DNA of 8,622 nt from DHVE2 group archaeon. GTDB taxonomy: Archaea; Thermoplasmatota; Thermoplasmata; Thermoplasmatales; Aciduliprofundaceae. Shown here in pieces: positions 1 through 5,999 of the stretch (the stretch's first letter is position 1; every line of letters begins with the position of its first letter). The notes below the pieces were generated by a model. The model ran no database searches, was not told the origin of the DNA, and saw only the letters and a list, made by a program, of their open reading frames with translations. Made by a program: the position numbers and the translations under genes. The stretch covers positions 1 through 8,622 of the forward strand of contig WAOZ01000111.1 of assembly GCA_015520975.1 (NCBI GenBank), written 5' to 3'.

Positions 1-19
1 AGATGTGTATAAGAGACAG
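1..19 (+). other. Tn5/Nextera mosaic-end adapter remnant (artefact)
   Basis: The first 19 bases, AGATGTGTATAAGAGACAG, are identical to the Tn5 transposase mosaic end used in tagmentation libraries. They sit at the extreme edge of the window and interrupt the reading frame of the ABC ATPase after its last plausible codons. This is sequencing adapter left at a contig end, not genomic DNA. Codons translated from it should not be counted as protein. Confidence 0.96.
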
Positions 20-879
20 GTATAAAGATACACATCCTCGAGGGTAACCTCTTCCACAGAGACGCTTTCTGCTTTAATTTTTTTAATCAGTTCGATAGCC
101 TCGTCCCTGCTTTTTGCGTATATTATCTTTCTGTCTCCAAGGTCGATATGCTCATCGGCAGTCATTTTAATCACATTTTTGACAACTATTTTGTGCGTGT
201 ACGGAATCTTCGCTTTTAGTTCTTCAACAGTGCCTGAAACGGCACTCACACCTTTGCTTATCATAATTATTCTATCGCCGATCATTTCCGCCTCTCTCAT
301 ATCGTGCGTTGTTAAAATTATGGTTTTTCCTTTATTTGCCTCCTCCCGAAGTGATTTCCATACTACATATCTTGCCTCAACATCCAGCCCGCTTGACGGT
401 TCATCTAAAAATATTACATTGGCACCTGAAGCGAGTACCATTGCAACGGCAATTCTTTTTCTCTGTCCGCCGCTGAGCTGTATCGCGGGGATGGTTCTGA
501 CGCTCCACAAATCGAGGGCTTTTAAATATCGCTCACCGATACTTTCCGCATTCTTTTTATCCTGCCCGCGAACGAGAAGATATCCTTTGATGGCATCCCA
601 TGGTGTCCAGTTGAAATCCACCTTTATATCCTGCGGGCAGAGCGCAATAAGTTTTCTCACTTTCCATACATCTTCCACCGTGGAGAATCCCTCAACTATT
701 GCTTCTCCCCGCGTTGGCTTCAAAAGTGTGGTGAGCATACCTATCGTTGTGGTCTTTCCCGCCCCGTTTGGTCCGAGAAGCACTGTTATCTTGCCCCGCT
801 CTGCTTTGAAATTCACATCTCTGGCGCCCCATACCCCGTTACTGTATCTTTTTCCAAGATGCTTGGCGATGACGCTCAT
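20..879 (-). CDS. ABC transporter ATP-binding protein, 3' end cut by contig end
   Basis: Nucleotide-binding subunit that would power an ABC export or efflux complex at the cytoplasmic face of the membrane. About 286 residues are visible. Walker A GPNGAGKT is at 36-43, the Q-loop Gln at 83, the signature LSGGQ at 135-139, Walker B VIFLDEPSSGLD around 155-166 with catalytic Glu160, and the H-loop His at 192, all intact. The tail TLEDVYLY (279-286) resembles the usual end of drug/daunorubicin-type or ABC-2 ATPases, so little is missing. The ATG at 879 has a GGTGAG site four to five bases upstream and starts 4 nt after the stop of the small membrane gene, so the two are co-transcribed. No permease is visible; it would be expected beyond the contig end or be supplied in trans. 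Substrate unknown. The gene lies on the minus strand, and a long plus-strand reading frame over it is a shadow. Confidence 0.93.
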
Positions 880-883
880 ATAC

Positions 884-1060
884 TCACCATCCGAACCATG
901 TGTTTTTTGACACGAGCAACGCAACACCGGCAACTATAAGCAGTACAGGTCCGATGAGGCATATATTAAAGTGTATGATTCCCAGCATTTCCAGAAGCCA
1001 GAGCGCACCTATCAGAATCAGAAATACTCCAGTGGTTATTCGCATTCCAGATACCCTCAT
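884..1060 (-). CDS. Small two-helix membrane protein, LiaI/LiaF-TM (DUF5668)-like
   Basis: A 58-residue protein beginning MRVSGMRITTG. Two hydrophobic segments lie at about residues 10-29 and 34-50, separated by a short GIIHFN turn, with a polar tail SKNTWFGW. The pattern of ILIG, a WLLE turn, then GPVLLIVAG resembles the small hairpin membrane domain of LiaI/LiaF-like and DUF5668 proteins, which accompany envelope-stress or ABC loci in bacteria. The family match is by eye only. The ATG is preceded by GAGGGTGA seven bases upstream, and its ATGA overlaps the stop of the upstream beta-helix gene by 4 nt. The ABC ATPase follows after 4 nt. It probably sits in the cytoplasmic membrane and could anchor the neighbouring cytosolic protein or a missing permease, which is inference. 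Confidence 0.8.
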   Translation of the reverse strand: MRVSGMRITTGVFLILIGALWLLEMLGIIHFNICLIGPVLLIVAGVALLVSKNTWFGW

Positions 1061-1911
1061 TTTCTGATCACCCTCTCCACTTTTGCGTTTTTGCTAATAT
1101 TAATATTTTCCGCAATCACGACGCCTATCTGACAGTTATCTCCTATCATAACATCCTCACCGTTCACCTCTTCCGCTGTCACGCACTCCAGATATACTCT
1201 TTCGCCTGAAATTTTTTTGGCGCTGAGTTTGCCCTTAAAGCGTCTAAACAGTCCCCTTTTCGCCTTTATTTCTATGTCCTCTCCCTCAATTTCATCAACT
1301 CTGCACCTTCCGTCCATTTTTATCTTTAAATTTTCTGCTTTGATTTTGTTTGCATTTACACTGCCACCTATACTTATATTCTCTCCCTCCAGTTCTTCGC
1401 AGCTGATCATACCACCGATTCGGACAGTTTCTCCTTTTATGTATTTTCCAGTAAGTAGTCCTGCAGCAGCGATATTCTCCGCGATCAGGTCTCCGTCTAT
1501 TTTTGCGCTACCCGCCGATTTGAAACTATCAGTGTTTATGTTTCCGTCCGATGATAGCGCCCCGGATACCGATATCTTCTCAGCATGTATATCACCGTTA
1601 ATTTTGATACTGCCCGCGGCGGATATGTATCCGTATGTTCCGGGACCGAGTGTGCAACTTCCGGCGCATTTATAGTCTCTCTTGGAGGTGTTACCACCAA
1701 AATTTAAATCTATTTTTTCATTCATTTTTTTCATTGCGTAATCTATCTTTTTGGTCATTTCCTCCTCAGAAAACTCATTTTCCTCCTCAGAAAATACCTC
1801 AACTTCATCTTTATCTTTTAAATATCTCTGGAGAATGTCCTCATAAGTTTCACGGGATATATCCCCGTTTTCGTATCTTTCACGCAGTTTTTTAATGAAC
1901 TCATCTTCCAT
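1057..1911 (-). CDS. SHOCT-like domain plus bactofilin-like beta-helix protein
   Basis: A 284-residue protein with no signal peptide or membrane segment, so cytosolic. Residues about 4-31 form a SHOCT-like helical hairpin with the motif ENGDISRETY. An acidic linker (about 35-53, rich in Glu) and an amphipathic helix (54-70) follow. From about 82 to the end are short beta repeats rich in Gly, Ile and Asn, such as SAAGSIKINGDI, SAGSAKIDGDL and ISIGGSVNANKI, typical of right-handed beta-helix, bactofilin or DUF4097-type polymer-forming proteins. It is first in the minus-strand operon with the two-helix membrane protein and ABC ATPase, and divergent from a regulator with a similar SHOCT-like motif. 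The ATG at 1911 has GGTG five bases upstream, but the TATA element lies close enough that transcripts could be leaderless. Role unknown; scaffold or sensor at the membrane is a guess. Confidence 0.8.
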   Translation of the reverse strand: MEDEFIKKLRERYENGDISRETYEDILQRYLKDKDEVEVFSEEENEFSEEEMTKKIDYAMKKMNEKIDLNFGGNTSKRDYKCAGSCTLGPGTYGYISAAGSIKINGDIHAEKISVSGALSSDGNINTDSFKSAGSAKIDGDLIAENIAAAGLLTGKYIKGETVRIGGMISCEELEGENISIGGSVNANKIKAENLKIKMDGRCRVDEIEGEDIEIKAKRGLFRRFKGKLSAKKISGERVYLECVTAEEVNGEDVMIGDNCQIGVVIAENINISKNAKVERVIRK

Positions 1912-1932
1912 AGATGCACCATGGAACAGTGT

Positions 1933-1946
1933 GATATAAACTTTTT
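1933..1946 (-). promoter_or_regulatory. TATA box/BRE for the beta-helix/ABC operon
   Basis: On the minus strand the run AAAAAGTTTATATC contains TTTATATC at 1940-1933. Archaeal initiation about 25 nt downstream would fall at or within a few bases of the ATG at 1911, implying a very short leader or a leaderless transcript. No other TATA-like element lies closer to the gene. Confidence 0.55.
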
Positions 1947-1968
1947 TTATAAAAATTTTAATTTTAAA

Positions 1969-2006
1969 TTGAACCTGGCAGTTGAACTATCAACCTATAG
2001 GTTGAA
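1969..2006. promoter_or_regulatory. Operator-like palindrome cluster between divergent operons
   Basis: TCAACCTATAGGTTGA (1990-2005) is a perfect 16-bp palindrome. Its left arm also pairs with an upstream half-site, GTTGA-4-TCAAC at 1981-1994, and a further TTGAACC lies at 1969-1975. Four spaced half-sites between a winged-helix regulator and its divergent neighbour look like an autoregulatory operator. The palindrome centre CTATAG lies about 34 nt before the regulator's ATG, where its TATA box would be expected, so bound protein would block that promoter. Confidence 0.65.
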
Positions 2007-2031
2007 ATAAGAGAAAAGCATATCCCTTCTT

Positions 2032-2439
2032 ATGGAAGATTCGTTCAGATACATACTGGAAATCCTCACCCCGAGGAGATTCGCGATACTCAAATATCTG
2101 ATGAAAGAGAGGCATCCTGAAGAGGTGGCCCGAGAGTTTTCAGTATCTAGGCAGGCGGCCGATAAACATCTTGCGATTCTGTATCGAGCAGGGCTTGTTG
2201 AGAAACACATAAAGGAGGGCACGAGGCCCATGGTGTATTATCAAACAACAGACGCAGGTGCTAAATTCATGAATGACATAGTGGAAGCTATAGAAAATCA
2301 CATACTTGAAATAAAAAAACAGATTTCCGATAAAATCCGTGAATTTGATGAGATGCTTGTCAACGGAGAGTTATCTGAACGGGAGTACTGGCACCTCAGG
2401 CGCAAGCTGGAGGTGAGATTCGAATGGGTGAAATCGTAA
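2032..2439 (+). CDS. ArsR-like winged-helix transcription regulator with SHOCT-like tail
   Basis: A 135-residue DNA-binding regulator. Residues about 12-75 form a winged helix: RRFAILKYLM, then the helix-turn-helix PEEVAREFSVSRQAADKHL with the recognition helix around SRQAADKHLAIL, then a wing HIKEGTRPMVYYQTT. A coiled helix (about 80-108) could dimerise. The tail FDEMLVNGELSEREYWHLRRKLE (split here as FDEMLVNGELSEREYW and HLRRKLE) resembles a SHOCT-like hairpin and parallels the N-terminus of the divergent beta-helix protein. No metal-binding CxC motif is seen, so the signal is unknown. There is no Shine-Dalgarno before the ATG, consistent with a leaderless or near-leaderless transcript from the palindromic promoter region. 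The GNAT gene overlaps its 3' end by 16 nt. It probably represses itself and the divergent operon (inference). Confidence 0.85.
   Translation: MEDSFRYILEILTPRRFAILKYLMKERHPEEVAREFSVSRQAADKHLAILYRAGLVEKHIKEGTRPMVYYQTTDAGAKFMNDIVEAIENHILEIKKQISDKIREFDEMLVNGELSEREYWHLRRKLEVRFEWVKS
2409..2416 (+). promoter_or_regulatory. Strong Shine-Dalgarno for the GNAT gene inside the regulator gene
   Basis: GGAGGTGA lies seven bases before the ATG at 2424 and within the regulator's codons for LEVR. It fixes the GNAT start and implies translational coupling between the two overlapping genes. Confidence 0.8.
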
Positions 2440-2882
2440 TACGCAGAGGAACGAGGAAAGACCTTGCAAAGATCCCAGAAATACTGATGGAGTCTTATAA
2501 AGGTATTGAAGAATACGGCGAGGAAAACATTGATAAGGCGAGAAAATACATTGAAGATCTGTATGAGGAGGATCCCGAATGCTTTTTTGTTGCGGAGATC
2601 GATGGTGAGATAGTCGGTTTCATTTTCTGCAACAGATTCTGGTACAGTAAATTTGAGCATTCTCGTGTTGGTGCCATTCATGAAATCGTGGTTTTGCCGA
2701 GTCATCGTCATGAAGGGATAGGAAAACTTCTTATAGACACAGCCATAAAAGAACTTGGTGCGGGAAAAGTAGAACTCTGGGTGGGCGAGAAAAATGAGAA
2801 GGCGATAAAATTTTATGAAAAACTGGGGTTTGAGAAAAAAGAAACTGCTGGAAAATGGATAAGGATGGTGATGAGAAAATGA
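2424..2882 (+). CDS. GNAT-family N-acetyltransferase
   Basis: A 152-residue acetyl-CoA-dependent acyltransferase of the GNAT fold. The opening IVIRRGTRKDLAKIPEI is the usual first strand and helix. FFVAEIDGEIVGFIFC (54-69) gives the central strands. IHEIVVLPSHRHEGIGKLL carries motif A, whose R-H-E-G-I-G loop matches the pyrophosphate-binding R/Q-x-x-G-x-G/A signature. NEKAIKFYEKLGFEKK is the typical motif B end. This layout is close to RimI-like enzymes, but the substrate (protein N-terminus, amine or antibiotic) cannot be read from sequence. It overlaps the regulator by 16 nt upstream and the flavin-reductase-like gene by 4 nt (ATGA) downstream, so the trio is almost certainly one mRNA. Confidence 0.92.
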   Translation: MGEIVIRRGTRKDLAKIPEILMESYKGIEEYGEENIDKARKYIEDLYEEDPECFFVAEIDGEIVGFIFCNRFWYSKFEHSRVGAIHEIVVLPSHRHEGIGKLLIDTAIKELGAGKVELWVGEKNEKAIKFYEKLGFEKKETAGKWIRMVMRK

Positions 2883-3400
2883 GCTGGTACAGGTTGCTGT
2901 ATCCTATGCGAACATACCTGATAGTGAGCGGCGCAGGTGAAGAGACGGATGTGATGGCTGCGGACTGGGTGACAGTGCTTTCTATGAAGCCTTCACTTGT
3001 GGGCGTTGCAGTATCTCCCAAAAGGTATACCCATAAACTGATCAAAAAATACGGAGAGTTTGTGATCGCTGTGCCCGAGATGAGCATGCTAAGAGATGTG
3101 TGGATCGCCGGCACGGAAAGCGGGCCATCTAAACTGGAAAGAATGAATATATCGTTGGAAAAATCTGAAAAGATAAAGGTGCCGCAAATCAAAGAATGTC
3201 TGGCAAATCTTGAATGCAAAGTTGTCGATTCAGCACAATACGGAGACCATACCTTTTTTGTCGGTGAGGTTGTAAATGCTGTCTATGACAAAAATGCATA
3301 TCCCCGGGGAATACCAGATGTTAAAAACGCAGATTTTATGGCACACAGCGGATGGACAAAATTCGTGAGATTCAGAGAAGAAGAAATAGAAGCTGAATAA
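2879..3400 (+). CDS. Flavin reductase-like, FMN-binding split-barrel protein
   Basis: A 173-residue protein of the flavin reductase-like/flavoredoxin group. The early block MRTYLIVSG, then DVMAADWVTVLSMKPSLVGV and AVSPKRYTHKLIKKYGEFVIAVP (about residues 19-65), is the family's FMN-binding core, with the conserved AxxWVxxLS and SxxRYTHxLI patterns. HTFFVGEVVNA (about 126-136) is the usual late strand. It would bind FMN and move electrons from NAD(P)H or a partner protein; the partner is unknown. The ATG at 2879 is chosen over one at 2855 because GGTGAT sits seven bases before it and because it forms a 4-nt ATGA overlap with the GNAT stop. It ends 7 nt before the convergent rpoP gene. Confidence 0.88.
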   Translation: MSWYRLLYPMRTYLIVSGAGEETDVMAADWVTVLSMKPSLVGVAVSPKRYTHKLIKKYGEFVIAVPEMSMLRDVWIAGTESGPSKLERMNISLEKSEKIKVPQIKECLANLECKVVDSAQYGDHTFFVGEVVNAVYDKNAYPRGIPDVKNADFMAHSGWTKFVRFREEEIEAE

Positions 3401-3403
3401 AAA
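3399..3403 (-). terminator. Short T-tract after rpoP
   Basis: The minus strand reads TTTTT just 4 nt after the rpoP stop, overlapping the stop of the convergent flavin-reductase-like gene. Archaeal termination can occur at short U-tracts without a hairpin. The run is short, so the assignment is weak. Confidence 0.35.
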
Positions 3404-3407
3404 TGCA

Positions 3408-3539
3408 TTATATTGCTTCTACAACTTTTTTTATGTTGGGGCGCTCTTTGTAGAACATTCTGCTACCGCATTCGCATTCAAGTTGGTGTACGCCGAGCTC
3501 GCTTGTAAGTGGTCTGCCACATCTCGCGCATCTATACAT
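3408..3539 (-). CDS. rpoP: DNA-directed RNA polymerase subunit P (Rpo12)
   Basis: A 43-residue zinc-ribbon subunit of archaeal RNA polymerase, homologous to eukaryotic Rpb12, which helps assemble the Rpo3/Rpo10 platform. The protein begins MYRCARCGRPL and ends FYKERPNIKKVVEAI; the C-terminal YKxRP...VKxxxA pattern is characteristic. The first zinc knuckle is normal (C4-x2-C7), but the second reads CECG, only one residue between Cys22 and Cys24 instead of the usual two. The reading frame is otherwise clean. It starts 8 nt inside rpl37ae (overlap ATGTATAG) and is the last gene of the minus-strand string. Its small size makes it easy to miss. Confidence 0.9.
   Translation of the reverse strand: MYRCARCGRPLTSELGVHQLECECGSRMFYKERPNIKKVVEAI
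3426..3432 (+). terminator. T7 tract after the flavin-reductase operon
   Basis: TTTTTTT occurs 25 nt past the stop of the plus-strand trio, within the antisense of rpoP. It is a plausible U-tract terminator for that operon. No hairpin precedes it. Confidence 0.4.
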
Positions 3540-3786
3540 TGACCATCACCTTGCGCCATTCTTTATAAACATCGGGTGTATAGGCACCACCGGCGAATTT
3601 CAAGCCGCAATGTTTGCATACCCAGATACCCGTGGACTCTCTTTTCACGGCATATTTATGACATCTCGGGCACAGATGTTTTTTCTCCTTCTCTTTCATT
3701 ATGTCTGCCCATCTGTAACGCAGAGATATGCCGTATCTGGGACCGAAACGCCCGGCGATCCCGACTTTTTTAGTTCTCTTTGCCAT
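3532..3786 (-). CDS. rpl37ae: Large ribosomal subunit protein eL43 (L37Ae)
   Basis: An 84-residue zinc-ribbon protein of the large ribosomal subunit, beginning MAKRTKKVGIAGRFGPRYG, the diagnostic L37Ae opening. Zinc ligands are in CPRC and CKHC, flanked by VKRESTGIWVCKHCGLKFAGGAY (given here as VKRESTGIWVCKHC then GLKFAGGAY). The ATG at 3786 is chosen. A GTG three codons upstream falls inside the Shine-Dalgarno GGGTGAT itself, so it is not a likely start. The gene overlaps rrp42 by 17 nt and rpoP by 8 nt, consistent with translational coupling in the exosome string. Confidence 0.95.
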   Translation of the reverse strand: MAKRTKKVGIAGRFGPRYGISLRYRWADIMKEKEKKHLCPRCHKYAVKRESTGIWVCKHCGLKFAGGAYTPDVYKEWRKVMVNV

Positions 3787-4582
3787 CTGAATCACCCATA
3801 ATGATACTTCTGATTTTTCGTCCGATATCTATGCTCATATTTATAGCTTTCTTCACCTCATCGTATGTGAATGTTCCATTGAGCCCCTTCTGCATGGCAT
3901 TTATGTATCCGTTTTCGTTGGTTGTCACAGTGAGTCTAGCGGAGGCTATGCTTTCCTCATCCAAATTTGGATCTGCGACAATCCAATTTCCTATCTTTGC
4001 GAATGTTACCGGCACGGGGTAATGCTGTATGGGCAGTTTAAAATCATCGCCAAGGTCGTGCTTGGATGCTGGTACAACTGCGTCAGTAAGCGCAGCCAAT
4101 GCGCCTATGCCGGAGGCATCGAAAAGATTGCCGTCGTAGTCTAGCACATGAATATCTATGAAAACAATCCATACCTTTTCGCCTTCCTCAATCACAAGTT
4201 TTTCGAGGTCTATTGCATGTCCTTCCCTTATCCCCCTATCAACCACTCTGGCAAGTTCTATCGCTTCCTCACCCGGAGGTCCAGGCTCAAAGGTAGGGGA
4301 TGCAAGTGGCACGAGTTCGGCATTTGTGGTCAAAATTCCGCTGTTGGGAGTGTCCGGGAAAGGTGTGCCTATTTCGACCTTAACACCCACAAGAACTTTT
4401 GTATTTCCCAGTTCAACAAGGGCTGAGCCTTCTGCTCTAGATGCGAAGCCTTTAGTTATTTTCAGAGGCCTTATTTCATCAAAATGCCTGCCGTCGATTC
4501 TCGTGCCCTTTGATGCCAATTTATGAATGTAATCTCTTTTCATTTCGGGTACAACACCCTCTGTGAATTTTGTAGCACCCAT
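3770..4582 (-). CDS. rrp42: Exosome complex subunit Rrp42 (catalytically silent RNase PH fold)
   Basis: A 270-residue RNase PH-fold subunit. It alternates with Rrp41 in the hexameric ring of the archaeal exosome and contributes to RNA binding without carrying the phosphorolytic centre. Typical blocks are RIDGRHFDEIRPLKI (about 28-42), GSALVELGNTKVLVGVKVE (53-71), LVPLASPTFEPGPPGEEAIELARVVDRGIR (split: LVPLASPTFEPGPP, GEEAIELARVVDRGIR) and VFIDIHVLDYDGNLFDA. Length is normal for the archaeal family. The ATG follows the rrp41 stop directly, and its Shine-Dalgarno GAGGTGG lies within the last rrp41 codons. Its 3' end overlaps rpl37ae. Confidence 0.97.
   Translation of the reverse strand: MGATKFTEGVVPEMKRDYIHKLASKGTRIDGRHFDEIRPLKITKGFASRAEGSALVELGNTKVLVGVKVEIGTPFPDTPNSGILTTNAELVPLASPTFEPGPPGEEAIELARVVDRGIREGHAIDLEKLVIEEGEKVWIVFIDIHVLDYDGNLFDASGIGALAALTDAVVPASKHDLGDDFKLPIQHYPVPVTFAKIGNWIVADPNLDEESIASARLTVTTNENGYINAMQKGLNGTFTYDEVKKAINMSIDIGRKIRSIIMGDSDGKEN
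3791..3797 (-). promoter_or_regulatory. Shine-Dalgarno deciding the L37Ae start
   Basis: GGGTGAT reads four bases before the ATG at 3786 and contains the competing GTG at 3795. The site sits within the rrp42 coding end. Confidence 0.75.
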
Positions 4583-5317
4583 TTATTCCACCTCTTCAAT
4601 TTCTGTATATTTTCTCTTAAGCGCCTCAATCTGCATCCGATGTATTTCCTGCGCGGCTTCCATGGCCATATCCATCGCAGTTATCAGCTCTTCATAACTC
4701 ATATCGCCATCCATCTGCAAAAGCGCGATCTCTTTGGTGCGTGGGATTATCGCCATGGGCACATCCGCCTCACCGTAATTATCTTCCTCTTTATTCAAGT
4801 CCAGAACGACCACACCATCAATTTTACCGGCGGCGCATCCAACTATGAGATCTTTCATAGGTATGCCTGCATCTGCAAGCGCCAGTGAAGCAACGGTTAT
4901 ACCCGCAACACGCGTACCCGCATCGGCCTGCAGCACCTCTATGAAAACATCTATCGTCGTTCTGGGGAACCTCTCTGTGAATATCACACTTTCAAGCGCT
5001 TCGCTTATGACTTTGCTTAGCTCAACACTTCTTCTGTCAGGACCCGGTTTTTTTCGCTCGTCAACACTGAATGATGCCATATTGTATCGCGCACGCACAA
5101 TGGCTTTATTTGGATCCTGAATATGTTTTGGATATGCCTCTCTTGGACCATAAACAGCAGCTATTATCTTATTTCCGCCCCATTCTATGTATGCGGAACC
5201 GTCGGCGCGTTTTAACACGCCCACTTCCATTTTTATGGGCCGAAGTTGATTCGGTAAGCGCCCATCAATTCTCAAACCGTTATCATCGATGAGTTTTATA
5301 TCACTCTTCATTCCCAT
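4583..5317 (-). CDS. rrp41: Exosome complex catalytic subunit Rrp41
   Basis: A 244-residue RNase PH-fold protein that degrades RNA 3'-5' with phosphate as the archaeal exosome's active subunit. Counting from the chosen ATG, the RNA/phosphate-binding pair Arg95-Arg96 lies in GPDRRSVELSK, Arg136 in AGTRVAG, and the catalytic Asp185 in GEADVPMA, all present. N-terminal RIDGRLPNQLRPI and KRADGSAYIEWGGNKI are canonical. The ATG at 5317 is preferred. The in-frame GTG at 5326 lies inside the Shine-Dalgarno AGAGGTGA, leaving the ATG at ideal spacing. The gene overlaps rrp4 by 17 nt and abuts rrp42 with no gap, so the three exosome subunits are translated as a coupled set. Confidence 0.97.
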   Translation of the reverse strand: MGMKSDIKLIDDNGLRIDGRLPNQLRPIKMEVGVLKRADGSAYIEWGGNKIIAAVYGPREAYPKHIQDPNKAIVRARYNMASFSVDERKKPGPDRRSVELSKVISEALESVIFTERFPRTTIDVFIEVLQADAGTRVAGITVASLALADAGIPMKDLIVGCAAGKIDGVVVLDLNKEEDNYGEADVPMAIIPRTKEIALLQMDGDMSYEELITAMDMAMEAAQEIHRMQIEALKRKYTEIEEVE

Positions 5318-5993
5318 TACTTTCACCTCTTTCCTCTTCTAGAAATGCTTTAATCCTATCTGTGAGGCCGTAGGTATGCGCCTCGCTTTCAATCATCCTT
5401 ATGGCTTTTATCACCGTTATTATGCCTTCCGGCGGGCCTGAAACCCATATAACTCCGTTCTGGCCAACATATACACGACAACCAGTGTATTCTTTGAGCA
5501 TCTGTATCATTGACCCTCCCTTGCCTATCACACGGGGCACTTTTGAAGGTGAGATTTTCAATATATGTCCTCCTTCAAGTTTTCTGAGACCCTGCTCTTT
5601 CATTGTTATCCATACCTGACCAAGCTCATTTACATTACTCACCTTCGCGATTATAACGTCTCCAATACTGAGATACCGGCCCGTGTCTCCAAAATCCACT
5701 TTCCATGGGACATCATTTACATGCAGTGGTGCGTAATACGGCGCGTTTATATCCACTACCCAGTTCATAGGTGCCAGATCCACGATTTTTCCTATGACCT
5801 TATCTCCTCGTTTGGGGATGTAGCAGCCGGATAGTGGAATAACATTCACATATCCTGCGCGCAAATCCAGAATTCCCAGATACGCAGAATACATTTTTCC
5901 ATTTTCCACAAATACTCCATTACCCGGCTTTCCACTTTCATTTAACAGCTCTCCGGGTACAACAATTCTCCGAATTCCTGTTTTTTCTTCCAT
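5301..5993 (-). CDS. rrp4: Exosome complex RNA-binding cap subunit Rrp4
   Basis: A 230-residue cap protein that sits on the Rrp41/Rrp42 ring and feeds RNA into the channel. Domains run in order: N-terminal segment with VVPGELL (11-17); S1 RNA-binding barrel from about 62 to 135 (KRGDKVIGKIVDLAPMNWVV ... GQVWITMK); and a KH domain from about 145 to 203 with the GKGG loop at 158-161. A charged tail ends it. The ATG at 5993 is chosen because GGAGGT lies eight bases upstream; a TTG at 5999 would sit almost on top of that site. It starts 6 nt after the SBDS stop and its end overlaps rrp41. Confidence 0.96.
   Translation of the reverse strand: MEEKTGIRRIVVPGELLNESGKPGNGVFVENGKMYSAYLGILDLRAGYVNVIPLSGCYIPKRGDKVIGKIVDLAPMNWVVDINAPYYAPLHVNDVPWKVDFGDTGRYLSIGDVIIAKVSNVNELGQVWITMKEQGLRKLEGGHILKISPSKVPRVIGKGGSMIQMLKEYTGCRVYVGQNGVIWVSGPPEGIITVIKAIRMIESEAHTYGLTDRIKAFLEEERGESNGNEE
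5323..5330 (-). promoter_or_regulatory. Shine-Dalgarno deciding the Rrp41 start
   Basis: AGAGGTGA ends five bases before the ATG at 5317 and lies within the rrp4 coding end. It swallows the upstream GTG candidate. Confidence 0.8.
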
Positions 5994-5999
5994 AATCAA

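Noticed and set aside
179..910. Long plus-strand open frame of 243 codons
   Set aside because: It is the complement of the ABC ATPase, whose minus-strand frame carries Walker A, LSGGQ, Walker B and the H-loop; the plus-strand product is a low-complexity shadow.
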